Part shown: positions 54,441-62,687 of the stretch, one piece after another
Layout of the letters: each line of letters begins with the position of its first letter
Position numbering within the stretch: position 1 is the first letter of the stretch
NCBI GenBank assembly: GCA_032095175.1
Contig: DAMCZI010000030.1
Coordinates: 1 to 64,000 of the forward strand
DNA from: DAMCZI01 sp032095175
Lineage (GTDB): Bacteria > Bacillota > Clostridia > Clostridiales > Caloramatoraceae
Direction of reading: 5' to 3'
Length of the DNA: 64,000 nucleotides
Notes under the pieces: generated by a model
Databases searched by the model: none
Told to the model about the DNA's origin: nothing
Seen by the model: the letters and a program-made list of their open reading frames with translations, nothing else
Translations under genes and position numbers: made by a program

Positions 54441-54518
54441 ATTTAAATTTTATATTAATAGGTTTACTCTGTCAATCCTTTTATTTCATAAGATAACAAG
54501 CACTTGTGTCATGCTATG

Positions 54519-54604
54519 GTGACTGACTCTTGAGTTATTCAAGCAAAAGTATCTTTTTATCATGATACTACCTGAATAACTCAAAACTCAAGTGCCAGTT
54601 ACCT
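54519..54604. repeat. Family A hairpin after cobD
   Basis: Arms GGTGACTGACTCTTGAGTT and its near-complement ending CAAGTGCCAGTTACC. One arm has an internal loss (TGAGTTATT versus TTTTGAGTTATT). It lies 12 bases past the cobD stop and may end the cob operon before the next riboswitch. Confidence 0.85.
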
Positions 54605-54616
54605 CTATAATCAAAT

Positions 54617-55651
54617 TTAATACTCCTTAAAGCATCCAACTAAATACTTATTTCTTTTCCCATCCTTTATAGCAATTCTTACATAGCTCTTATCAAGTCC
54701 ATAGAAACTTGATGCCTTTCTTACCATGATGCCCCTCTTTATCATGAATTCAAAGAGGTCATCTTCATTACCCTTCAACAGCTTTATGAGCATGAAGTTT
54801 GTGCTGGTTTCAAATATCTTAATGGTTTTTATTTTTTTAAGCTCACCAGTTACATATCTTCTCTGTTCATCTATATACTTCTTTGATTTCTCTATGAAAT
54901 CCTCATCCTTAAATATACAATCAGATGCTGCATCAGCAAAGGCATTTATGCTCCAGGGAAGTGCTCTCTGATCGAAGCTTTTTACAATGCTTTTATCCGC
55001 ATAGGCGTATCCAAGCCTTATTCCAGGAAGTCCAAAGAATTTTGTTGCAGCCCTTATAATGCATACGTTCTTGCTTCCATTAAATAGCTCTATACTGTCA
55101 TAATCCAATGGACAAAACTCATAAAAAGCTTCATCAAGGAGTAAAAAGGCTCCTCTTTCCTCAGCACATTTCTGTATCCTTATAAGTATATCTTTATCTA
55201 TCCTTTTTCCTGTAGGATTGTTTGGGTTTCCAAGAAGAATCAAATCTCCTTCCCTGACAACATCCAATAATGCCACTTCATTTATTGAGAAATCTTCATT
55301 AAGTCCAACCTTAACTACTTCCTTTCCCAAAACACCAGGTCTTAGTATGTATTCCATAAAGCATGGAACTACTACTACAACCCTGTTGAACATGCCCGTG
55401 ATTCCATCTATTATTTCAACTGCTCCATTTCCAACTATAACCTCATCTGGTGAGCAACCAAGATATTCTCCTATGTTTTTTCTAAGCCTTCTATATTTTA
55501 TGTCAGGATACCTTGTAATCTCATCAAGCCCTAGAAATATGGCTTCTTTAAGACAAGTTGGGTATCCGAGGGGATTTATGTTGCTGCTAAAATCCATTAT
55601 CTCTCCATCATATAAATGCTTGTAAGTTAGTACATCTCCGCCATGAATCAT
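54617..55651 (-). CDS. cobD: Threonine-phosphate decarboxylase / HisC-like aminotransferase
   Basis: A 344-residue fold-type I PLP enzyme. FSSNINPLGYP at the start and NPNNPTGK are typical of CobD; the Schiff-base lysine is in RAATKFFGLPGIRLGY. It should make (R)-1-aminopropan-2-ol phosphate, the linker for the nucleotide loop. The gene is last in the cobT-led operon. Confusion with HisC is possible from sequence, but context favours CobD. Confidence 0.92.
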   Translation of the reverse strand: MIHGGDVLTYKHLYDGEIMDFSSNINPLGYPTCLKEAIFLGLDEITRYPDIKYRRLRKNIGEYLGCSPDEVIVGNGAVEIIDGITGMFNRVVVVVPCFMEYILRPGVLGKEVVKVGLNEDFSINEVALLDVVREGDLILLGNPNNPTGKRIDKDILIRIQKCAEERGAFLLLDEAFYEFCPLDYDSIELFNGSKNVCIIRAATKFFGLPGIRLGYAYADKSIVKSFDQRALPWSINAFADAASDCIFKDEDFIEKSKKYIDEQRRYVTGELKKIKTIKIFETSTNFMLIKLLKGNEDDLFEFMIKRGIMVRKASSFYGLDKSYVRIAIKDGKRNKYLVGCFKEY

Positions 55652-55715
55652 ATTAAACCTCCTCCAGTGCCACTTGCCACGTGCCTGGCACTTACTGTTA
55701 CCTTACATGACCTTT

Positions 55716-56660
55716 TTATATCATTACAATCAAAACATATACTATAACCAATAAAATCTCTGCCCTGTACATTATTCCAACAGTTCTTTTTATGTCATCC
55801 TTTTCAAGACTGTGTTTACCGTCCCCTATCCTTGGCTTTTTCATAACCTGTCCAAAGTAAACATTGTCTCCACCTAACTGCACCTCCATAAGTCCTGCTG
55901 CAGCGCCCTCGGGATATGCACAGTTAGGACTTTTGTGGTTTTTTCTGTCCCTTATCATTATTTTAAACCCATCAATAACGTTGAACTTAAATATACCGGA
56001 TAGGCACATCAAAACACCTGTAAGCCTTGCTGGTATATAGTTAAACAAATCATCGTTCTTTGCAGGGAAGAATCCAATATATCTATACTTTTCATTCATA
56101 TATCCAAGCATTGAATCCATTGTGTTAACCATCTTGTAAGCAACAGCCAGTGGTGCACCACCAATCATAGCATAAAAAAGAGGTGCAATAACCCCATCTG
56201 CTGTGTTTTCAGCAACTGTTTCAACTGTTGCTCTTACAATCTCGCCTTCTTCAAGATGCTTTGTCTCCCTTCCAACGATGAAGGAAAGCTTATACCTAGC
56301 TTCTTCAAGGCTTATACAAAGCGCCTTGTATATTTTCATTGCCTCTCTGTGTAAGCATCCTGCTGCCACACAGGTATAGAGAATATATGTGTTCACTATA
56401 TGGTAAGCAATATTATATGGTTTTAACAGCTTAAGTATAAAATATGGAACAAAGAATGCAGTAAGTATATTTATAAGGACTATAAAAAATCCTCCAACCT
56501 TAAGTCCCCTATCACTTTTGCTGATCTTCCTTACAAGCTTGTCTTCAAAGGAGATTATATGTCCCATAAGCTTTACAGGGTGAGGAAAGCTATATGGATC
56601 ACCTAAAATCCAATCTATTACAACCGCAATAGCCAAATCCATATTACTTACCCTCAACAA
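55716..56660 (-). CDS. cbiB: Adenosylcobinamide-phosphate synthase
   Basis: A 314-residue membrane protein that joins adenosylcobyric acid to the aminopropanol linker. Family segments are IDWILGDPYSFPHPVKLMG, ETVAENTADGVIAPLFYA, MVNTMDSMLGY, and NCAYPEGAAAGLMEVQLGG. Several helices are visible (FFIVLINILTAFFVPYFIL). Its start overlaps the cobyric acid synthase gene by 17 bases. Confidence 0.95.
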   Translation of the reverse strand: MLRVSNMDLAIAVVIDWILGDPYSFPHPVKLMGHIISFEDKLVRKISKSDRGLKVGGFFIVLINILTAFFVPYFILKLLKPYNIAYHIVNTYILYTCVAAGCLHREAMKIYKALCISLEEARYKLSFIVGRETKHLEEGEIVRATVETVAENTADGVIAPLFYAMIGGAPLAVAYKMVNTMDSMLGYMNEKYRYIGFFPAKNDDLFNYIPARLTGVLMCLSGIFKFNVIDGFKIMIRDRKNHKSPNCAYPEGAAAGLMEVQLGGDNVYFGQVMKKPRIGDGKHSLEKDDIKRTVGIMYRAEILLVIVYVLIVMI

Positions 56661-58101
56661 GGCTGTGTATGAAATCCATATCTATGTTTGCCCTTACACA
56701 GTCTGCAAGCTTTTTAAGCTCTTCTTCCCTTTTCTCATTTAAATCACAGCTCGCCATTTCGGCCATGGATTTCTTTCTTCTTATGCTGTTTAATATATGC
56801 TCTCTGAAATACCTTGAATCGAATATTCCATGGATGTAGGTTCCAAAATACCTCTCATCCTTCGTCTCTCCATCAAAGTACTCAACATCCTTGCCTTCCT
56901 TATTTGTTATCTTAACAAATGGAGCAGCATTACCTTTTGTTTTTCCTGCATGTATTTCATATCCATATATCCCAAGGCCCATTGCAGTACCCTTTACATT
57001 TGTTGTAACCTTATCTCCATAGAATTCTGTCACGGTATCAAATATATTAAGTCCTTCCTCGCACTCACCCTTTGATACCTCCCAGCCTTCAACATCTACT
57101 ATGCTTTTTCCCATCATCTGATATCCACCACATATTCCAAATACCATACCAGGGAAATTCTTAATAGCACTGTCAAGACCCATCTCTTTAAGCCATCTTA
57201 AATCCTCTATTGTATTCTTACTTCCAGGGATTATTATTATATCAGGATTGCCTATTTCATCAACTCTAGATGCATATCTCACATTGACATCGTTGTCAAA
57301 TCTAAATGCATCAAAGTCAGTGAAGTTTGATATTCTAGGCAGTCTTATAACGCATACATCAATTCCTGCACCTGTTTTGTTGTTGAACTCTGTTGCACTG
57401 TCCTCTTCATCGAGTTTAACATGCATATATGGAATAACACCAACAACAGGAATTTTTATCAGGTCCTCTATCATATCAAGTCCGCTTTGAAGTATTGCCT
57501 TGTCCCCTCTAAATTTGTTTATAATAACTCCCTTTACTCTCTTTCTCTCATGCTCTTCAAGAAGCATTATTGTTCCATATATTGAGGCAAAAACTCCTCC
57601 CTTATCAATATCAGCAACTAGTAAAACAGGAGCATCTGCAATCTCTGCCATACCCATGTTTACAAAATCCTCGCCCCTAAGATTTATTTCAGCAGGACTT
57701 CCTGCTCCTTCTATAACAACAACGTCGTTGTTTTTTTCAATATCACTATATAGGTCCTCAATCATCTTTTTAAATTCTTTTTTATGAGTATAATACTCAC
57801 GAGCATCCATATCCTCAACTGGCTTGCCCATTACAATAATCTGACTTTTCCTATCTGATGTAGGCTTTAAAAGAATAGGGTTCATTAAAACTGATGGTTC
57901 AATTCCTGCTGCCTGTGCCTGAAGCACCTGGGCTCTTCCCATCTCTAAGCCTTCCTTTGTTACATATGAATTTAAAGACATATTTTGCGACTTAAATGGG
58001 AAAACCTTGTACCCATCCTCTACCAATATCCTGCAAAGAGCCGCTGCCATAAAGCTCTTTCCCGCAGAGGAGCATGTCCCCTGTACCATAATTGATGCCA
58101 T
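56644..58101 (-). CDS. cobQ: Cobyric acid synthase (glutamine-hydrolysing)
   Basis: A 485-residue enzyme from the ATG at 58101 with AAGGAGTG 6 bases upstream; the longer frame to 58146 lacks a site. It amidates four side chains of adenosylcobyrinic diamide. The N-terminal half is a P-loop amidoligase (MVQGTCSSAGKSFMAAALCR); the C-terminal class I-like glutaminase has GICGGYQMMGK with the catalytic Cys and a later YGTYIHGIFD histidine. Confidence 0.95.
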   Translation of the reverse strand: MASIMVQGTCSSAGKSFMAAALCRILVEDGYKVFPFKSQNMSLNSYVTKEGLEMGRAQVLQAQAAGIEPSVLMNPILLKPTSDRKSQIIVMGKPVEDMDAREYYTHKKEFKKMIEDLYSDIEKNNDVVVIEGAGSPAEINLRGEDFVNMGMAEIADAPVLLVADIDKGGVFASIYGTIMLLEEHERKRVKGVIINKFRGDKAILQSGLDMIEDLIKIPVVGVIPYMHVKLDEEDSATEFNNKTGAGIDVCVIRLPRISNFTDFDAFRFDNDVNVRYASRVDEIGNPDIIIIPGSKNTIEDLRWLKEMGLDSAIKNFPGMVFGICGGYQMMGKSIVDVEGWEVSKGECEEGLNIFDTVTEFYGDKVTTNVKGTAMGLGIYGYEIHAGKTKGNAAPFVKITNKEGKDVEYFDGETKDERYFGTYIHGIFDSRYFREHILNSIRRKKSMAEMASCDLNEKREEELKKLADCVRANIDMDFIHSLVEGK

Positions 58102-58198
58102 TCTATCACTCCTTCTCCTAGTGCCATATACCTGGCACTTTATCAACAGCTATTAGCTGCATATATTCACATTATCCACATTTATTCAGCACTCCAAG

Positions 58199-58789
58199 CT
58201 ACAAAAGGTTTTTAACTGTCGTTGTACAGTTCATTCCTTTTATAAAGCTAAAATCCTCGCTAACAGAAATAACAGTCGCTGTTCCATGAACAATTTTAAA
58301 CTTAAAAAAGTCTCCACAGCCATTGAACATACTAGAAAGTGCACAGCCTATTATCCCACCATGTGTAACAACAAGTACCCTTTTCATGCTTTTATCAAGG
58401 CTCTTTATGAAATCCATGGTTCTATCATAAACCTGCTTCATGCTTTCCCCGTCAGGAAGGCAGTAATTTATATAGTTCTCTTCCCAGCACTTTGACTCAT
58501 TGGGGTATCTTTCCAATGTCTCTTTGTAGCTTAATCCCTCAAATATCCCAAAGTTCATTTCCCTAAGTCTATCATCAACAGTAAAGCTGCTTCTTAATAT
58601 TTTTGCACTCTGTGCTGCTCTTTTAAGTGGGCTTGCATACACAGCATCAAACTCTATATCCCTTAAATGCTCCTCAATCCTCTTTATCTCAGCTATTCCT
58701 TCCTTGGATATCTCTGTATCCAAGAATCCACCGTATCTACCTTCCTGGTTTATCCTTGTCCTTCCATGTCTTACAAAAACTATATCCAT
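58199..58789 (-). CDS. cobC: Alpha-ribazole phosphatase (histidine phosphatase family)
   Basis: A 196-residue phosphoglycerate-mutase-like phosphatase. The catalytic RHGRT is at residues 7-11, GFLDTEIS follows, and LVVTHGGIIG is the second histidine motif. In context it removes the phosphate from alpha-ribazole phosphate or cobalamin phosphate. It overlaps cobS by 10 bases. Confidence 0.9.
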   Translation of the reverse strand: MDIVFVRHGRTRINQEGRYGGFLDTEISKEGIAEIKRIEEHLRDIEFDAVYASPLKRAAQSAKILRSSFTVDDRLREMNFGIFEGLSYKETLERYPNESKCWEENYINYCLPDGESMKQVYDRTMDFIKSLDKSMKRVLVVTHGGIIGCALSSMFNGCGDFFKFKIVHGTATVISVSEDFSFIKGMNCTTTVKNLL

Positions 58790-59523
58790 AAACTCACCAC
58801 CAGAAAAACAAATAATGAAATAATCTCCCCTAGTTCACAGCAGGCACCGTATACATCACCAGTAAGTCCCCCTATAACCTTATAGGAGTATCTCATAAGT
58901 AAAATTGCAAAAATCATTACAACACCAGCTGCAGCTAAAAATGCCAGTCCCCCAAGGAAATATCCAACTGCTAAAAAGAAGACTGCACCAAGTCCAAAAT
59001 ATACCTTCCCATTATTTCCTGTAAACATGTCACCCATTCCACCTGGTCTTGCAGTTTTACCAAAGGTAAAAAGCATTGCAGATGCAAGCCTTCCTGCTCC
59101 ACAGGAAAGTATTATTGAAATTATTACTGTTTCAGGACTTATTGCCCTTATAATAAAGAGCTTTGAAAGTATATCAAATATAATGGCAATAACTCCAAAG
59201 GTTCCAACCCTGCTGTCCTTCATTATCTCAAGTATCCTCTCCCTGCTTCTTGCAGAAAAGAATCCATCAGCTGTATCAGAAAGTCCATCAACATGAATAC
59301 CACCTGTAACAGCTATTATTGCAAAAACAGCACCTAGGGCTGCAATATCCCTGTTTACAAAGCTTAATAAATAATATATAAGGGCAGATATACCCCCGAT
59401 TATCATTCCAACAATTGGAAAATAAAAGGTCCCCTTTGCAAGGGTATCTTTTTTAAGGTCAATCTGTATGTTTATTGGAATTCTAGTAAAAAACTGAAGC
59501 ATAACTATAAAAGCCTTTATCAT
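58780..59523 (-). CDS. cobS: Cobalamin 5'-phosphate synthase (adenosylcobinamide-GDP ribazoletransferase)
   Basis: A 247-residue integral membrane enzyme that joins adenosylcobinamide-GDP to alpha-ribazole. GIHVDGLSDTADGFFSARSRERILEIMKDSRVGTFG holds the family's conserved acidic residues; about seven helices follow. RRIPIN-like FTRIPIN is near the start. It is one base after cobU. Confidence 0.95.
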   Translation of the reverse strand: MIKAFIVMLQFFTRIPINIQIDLKKDTLAKGTFYFPIVGMIIGGISALIYYLLSFVNRDIAALGAVFAIIAVTGGIHVDGLSDTADGFFSARSRERILEIMKDSRVGTFGVIAIIFDILSKLFIIRAISPETVIISIILSCGAGRLASAMLFTFGKTARPGGMGDMFTGNNGKVYFGLGAVFFLAVGYFLGGLAFLAAAGVVMIFAILLMRYSYKVIGGLTGDVYGACCELGEIISLFVFLVVSLWI

Positions 59524-59524
59524 A

Positions 59525-60067
59525 TTACTTCAACCTCAAAGGAAGTCCGCAGGCAACAATATATACTTCATCGCAAAGCCTGGCCACCCTTTGATTTACC
59601 CTTCCTATAATATCCCTGTAAACCCTTGCGACATGGTTTTCAGGAACTATTGAGGATCCAACCTCATTTGTAACCATAACAAGATTGCCATCTATTTCCC
59701 TTATCCTTTTAACAAGCTTCTCTATCTCAGCTACTGCCCTATCCTCAACTTTTTTTTGCTTCTCAAGTGGAATTCTATCATAGTCCTTTGTAATATCAAA
59801 CATTATATTAGAGGACATAACAGTAAGACAGTCCAAAAGATAATTTTTATGCTCACAAACTGCATTATCCAAGTCATAGGTTCCCTCAAAGGTTTTCCAC
59901 TCCCCTGGCCTCTGCATTCTATGAAGCATTACCCTGTCCTTCATTTCATCATCATAAATTCTTGAGGTTGCAATATATACAACATCCAAAAACCCTTCGT
60001 AAATGGATTCGGCAAAGGAGCTTTTGCCGCTCCTTGCCCCACCTGTAACAAGTACTATTCTTCCCAT
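59525..60067 (-). CDS. cobU: Adenosylcobinamide kinase / guanylyltransferase
   Basis: A 180-residue bifunctional enzyme from the ATG at 60067 (AAGGTG 6 bases upstream). The P-loop is VTGGARSGKSSFAE; LDCLTVMSSN and TNEVGSSIVPEN are family blocks; the histidine that accepts GMP lies in MLHRMQRPGEW. It phosphorylates and then guanylylates cobinamide. It lies 5 bases past the cobT stop. Confidence 0.94.
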   Translation of the reverse strand: MGRIVLVTGGARSGKSSFAESIYEGFLDVVYIATSRIYDDEMKDRVMLHRMQRPGEWKTFEGTYDLDNAVCEHKNYLLDCLTVMSSNIMFDITKDYDRIPLEKQKKVEDRAVAEIEKLVKRIREIDGNLVMVTNEVGSSIVPENHVARVYRDIIGRVNQRVARLCDEVYIVACGLPLRLK

Positions 60068-60072
60068 ATCAA

Positions 60073-61140
60073 TCACCTTATATCTATCAAATAATCTGTC
60101 TGCATAGTCAACTCATCAAAGGTTACCATGTCGTTTATAACACAAAGAGCAGCTTCGATTATGTTAAATGCAAGCGGACATCCTGTTCCTTCTCCAAGTC
60201 TCATCTTTAGGTTTAGGAATGGTTCTAATCCAAGCTCCTTTGACATATATACAGCACCTGGTTCAGCTGAAAGATGTGATGGGAACATGTAGTCCCTTGC
60301 AAGGGGATTTAGCTTGTATGCACAAAGTGCTGCTGCTGATGAAATAAATCCATCAATAACAATTGGCACTCTGTTCTTTGCTGCTCCAAGGAAACATCCA
60401 CAAAGACCAGCAATATCAAAGCCTCCAACCTTCGCTATAACATCTATGACATCATTTTTATCAGGTTTGTTTACCTCGATTGCCTTCTTGATTGTATTCT
60501 TCTTCTTATCAAACTGCTCATCAGTAAGTCCAGCACCCTTTCCAACAACAACCTCAGGTGTTAGTCCTGAAAGAACACTTAAAACAGCAGAGCTTGTTGC
60601 CGTATTGCCTATTCCCATCTCTCCAGTACCAAATAGGTCATAACCCTCCTTAACAAGGTTATCAACCATCTCAATTCCTGTTTCAATTGCTCTTATAGCT
60701 TCCTCCCTTGTCATTGCAGGTTCCTTTGCCATGTTTTTTGTACCATGAGCTATTTTTTTGTTTATAATCTTTGGATCATTAAAATCTCCATTTACACCAA
60801 TATCAACTATTGATATATCTGACCCTGCAAACTTTGCAAGAACACATACTCCTGTAACACCCTTTGTGAAATTGTTTGTCATTATTGTTGTTATATTCTG
60901 TGGACATGCACTTACGCCTTCATCACAAACTCCATTGTCAGCACACATAACTATTATGTTCTTTTTGTTTATAGTGTTATGTAGCTTTCCTGTAATCCCT
61001 GCCATCCTCGCTGCTGTTTCTTCAAGCTTTCCAAAGCTTCCAACTGGTTTTATAAGGTTATCAAGTCTTGTTTGTGCTTCCTTAACCTTATCCTCATAAA
61101 GTGGTTTAATCTGTGAAAGAGTAGCATTTAATAGTTCCAT
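60073..61140 (-). CDS. cobT: Nicotinate-nucleotide--dimethylbenzimidazole phosphoribosyltransferase
   Basis: A 355-residue CobT that makes alpha-ribazole phosphate from a lower-ligand base. I place the start at 61140 (MELLNATLSQ), with GGAGG 7 bases upstream; an in-frame ATG at 61203 would begin within the terminator stem. Motifs: MCADNGVCDEGVSACPQNIT, GEMGIGNTATSSAV, IDGFISSAAAL, and the glutamate-containing RLGEGTGCPLAF. It heads the cobT-U-S-C-Q-cbiB-cobD operon. Confidence 0.95.
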   Translation of the reverse strand: MELLNATLSQIKPLYEDKVKEAQTRLDNLIKPVGSFGKLEETAARMAGITGKLHNTINKKNIIVMCADNGVCDEGVSACPQNITTIMTNNFTKGVTGVCVLAKFAGSDISIVDIGVNGDFNDPKIINKKIAHGTKNMAKEPAMTREEAIRAIETGIEMVDNLVKEGYDLFGTGEMGIGNTATSSAVLSVLSGLTPEVVVGKGAGLTDEQFDKKKNTIKKAIEVNKPDKNDVIDVIAKVGGFDIAGLCGCFLGAAKNRVPIVIDGFISSAAALCAYKLNPLARDYMFPSHLSAEPGAVYMSKELGLEPFLNLKMRLGEGTGCPLAFNIIEAALCVINDMVTFDELTMQTDYLIDIR

Positions 61141-61151
61141 AAAATACCTCC

Positions 61152-61185
61152 AAAAATAAAATAATCCCCGACCTATCAGTCGGGG
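61152..61185 (-). terminator. Riboswitch-linked intrinsic terminator, cobT operon
   Basis: CCCCGAC pairs with GTCGGGG around 6 bases, followed on the minus strand by ATTATTTTATTTTT. It lies between the second cobalamin riboswitch and the cobT RBS, so it is the probable expression platform. Confidence 0.88.
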
Positions 61186-61244
61186 AAAAGCTTCAATCAT
61201 CATCCATAGTGTATTCTAAAATCGAAAAAATATACATATCTTTG

Positions 61245-61435
61245 ATGCCTGCTGCTTCCCTTCCCACCGAAGGACCGGCAAATCCATGGCAGGTCTCCTG
61301 ACTCACGTGTCATCCTCCTTCCTCCTTCCCGGCAAGGCCAGTGGATTGGAATTCGTATCCGTTTACAGTAGCGGGGGCTGCAGTGGCTTTTAACCACTTT
61401 CCCTTTTAAACCATTAAGGCACCATAGACCGTCTA
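61245..61435 (-). promoter_or_regulatory. Cobalamin riboswitch upstream of the cobT operon
   Basis: Minus-strand CAGTAGCGGGGGCTGCAGTGG-like core (about 61365-61386, given here only in part) and the B12-box AGTCAGGAGACCTGCC at 61288-61303. Short frames across it are spurious. With the following hairpin it should repress nucleotide-loop synthesis when cobalamin is ample. Confidence 0.94.
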
Positions 61436-61493
61436 TATTAACTTCTTCTTAAAATTATATTATCAAAATGAGTTTATTGCAACTGATATTTAA

Positions 61494-61588
61494 AGGTGAC
61501 TGGCTCTTGAGTTTTGAGTTATTTATCCAAAAGCGTCCCATTATGGTAACGCTATCTAAATAACTCAAAACTCAAGTGCCAGTTACCT
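61494..61588. repeat. Family A hairpin after the SpoU methyltransferase gene
   Basis: Arms AGGTGACTGGCTCTTGAGTT and the matching CAAGTGCCAGTTACCT, about 33 bp each, with a 28-base centre. It lies 4 bases past the stop at 61592 and about 60 bases upstream of the riboswitch. Confidence 0.88.
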
Positions 61589-61591
61589 CAG

Positions 61592-62320
61592 CTAAAAGTA
61601 CTTCTTTGTAAACTCATACTCCGCCAACCCAACTGCAATGGATAGATTCAAGGAATCTATATTTTTGCTGTGGGGAATTATTACACTTGTTCCATAGTCT
61701 AAAAACTCATCACTAAGTCCGCTTCCCTCATTCCCAAACACAAGGGAAAATGGCTTATCACTGGTTACATTTGCATCATGTAGTTTCATTTTTGCCTTCA
61801 ACATGAATGTGTATATATCATGGTTGTATGTACTCATATAATCCCTAAAATCATCGTAATACTTAAAATTCATTCTAAAAACCGCTCCCATTGAAGCTCT
61901 TACAACCTTTGGATCGAATATATCAACACCCGGTCTTACTATTGCAATGTCTTCAATTCCAAAGCCAATACTGGTTCTTATTATCGTTCCCAGGTTTCCC
62001 ATATCACTTGGGTTTACAAGAACTATATGGTTTCTATCGCCCCTAAGCTCTGGTGAATACTTCTCAAAAACACCCACAGCATAGCAGTTCTCCTTTGGGC
62101 TTATCCTGTTTATAGCTTTATCATTTACCTGGACCTCAATTCCTTTTTCACTGCATATCTGTTTTATCTTTTCCACTCCCTGGTTTTCTTCTGCCTTTGA
62201 GCTTACTAAAACCTTTATCATACATTCAGGCCTATATTCCAAAAGCTCAAGGGTTGGAAACATACCAAAGGAATAGGAATGTTCAAAATCCTTTTTATAT
62301 GATTTAAGCTGTATTTCCAT
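61592..62320 (-). CDS. SpoU/TrmH family RNA methyltransferase
   Basis: A 242-residue SPOUT enzyme with the three motifs: NPSDMGNLGTIIRTS (about 103-117), LVFGNEGSGLSD, and IIPHSKNIDSLNLSIAVG. It likely methylates the 2'-O of a ribose in tRNA or rRNA using SAM; the target site cannot be read. The N-terminal 90 residues are a substrate-binding extension as in TsnR/RlmB-like proteins. GGAGG is 5-6 bases before the ATG. Confidence 0.92.
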   Translation of the reverse strand: MEIQLKSYKKDFEHSYSFGMFPTLELLEYRPECMIKVLVSSKAEENQGVEKIKQICSEKGIEVQVNDKAINRISPKENCYAVGVFEKYSPELRGDRNHIVLVNPSDMGNLGTIIRTSIGFGIEDIAIVRPGVDIFDPKVVRASMGAVFRMNFKYYDDFRDYMSTYNHDIYTFMLKAKMKLHDANVTSDKPFSLVFGNEGSGLSDEFLDYGTSVIIPHSKNIDSLNLSIAVGLAEYEFTKKYF

Positions 62321-62354
62321 AAAGCATTCCTCCGATCATAAATATTGTTTATTA

Positions 62355-62513
62355 AGGCACATTAAAAAAATAAATGAGTCAGATTGCGAAGTAATTTTAA
62401 TTATTTTCTAGGCACTCAATCATGCGCATACTAACTGTATGTAAGTGATTGAGTAACGACGAAAAGAATTAAAAGGACGAGTAAGATGACTTATTTATTT
62501 TTTTAATGTGCCT
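62355..62513. mobile_element. MITE-like element with 27-bp terminal inverted repeats
   Basis: A 159-bp element with terminal arms at 62355-62381 and 62487-62513 that match at 26 of 27 positions (ends AGGCACATT...AATGTGCCT). The interior has a second hairpin around CACTCAATCATGCGCATACT. It codes for nothing. A clear target-site duplication was not seen. Confidence 0.8.
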
Positions 62514-62603
62514 AATATATTATATCAGAAGTTAAAGTACCAGGCACGCATCAAGTTGGATAACACTGATTTACCAAGCCTTAAGGGACAGACACAATAT
62601 AGG

Positions 62604-62684
62604 GAAGGTAACAGGCACTTGAACTTTGAGTTATTTAATTAAATGCTTTTGATTAAATAACTCAAAACTCAAGTGCCTATCCCT
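62604..62684. repeat. Family A hairpin after the asparaginase gene
   Basis: Arms AAGGTAACAGGCACTTGAAC and CTCAAGTGCCTATCCC around a self-complementary centre (TTTAATTAAA...TGATTAAATAA). It starts just past the stop at 62688 on the minus strand and is likely to terminate it. Confidence 0.85.
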
Positions 62685-62687
62685 TTT

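Noticed and set aside
61200..61397. A 65-codon minus-strand frame upstream of cobT
   Set aside because: It lies inside the cobalamin riboswitch; the sequence is explained by RNA structure.
47349..62684. The palindromic repeats as a CRISPR array
   Set aside because: Copies are kilobases apart, without regular spacers, and each is a large self-complementary unit; no cas gene is present.
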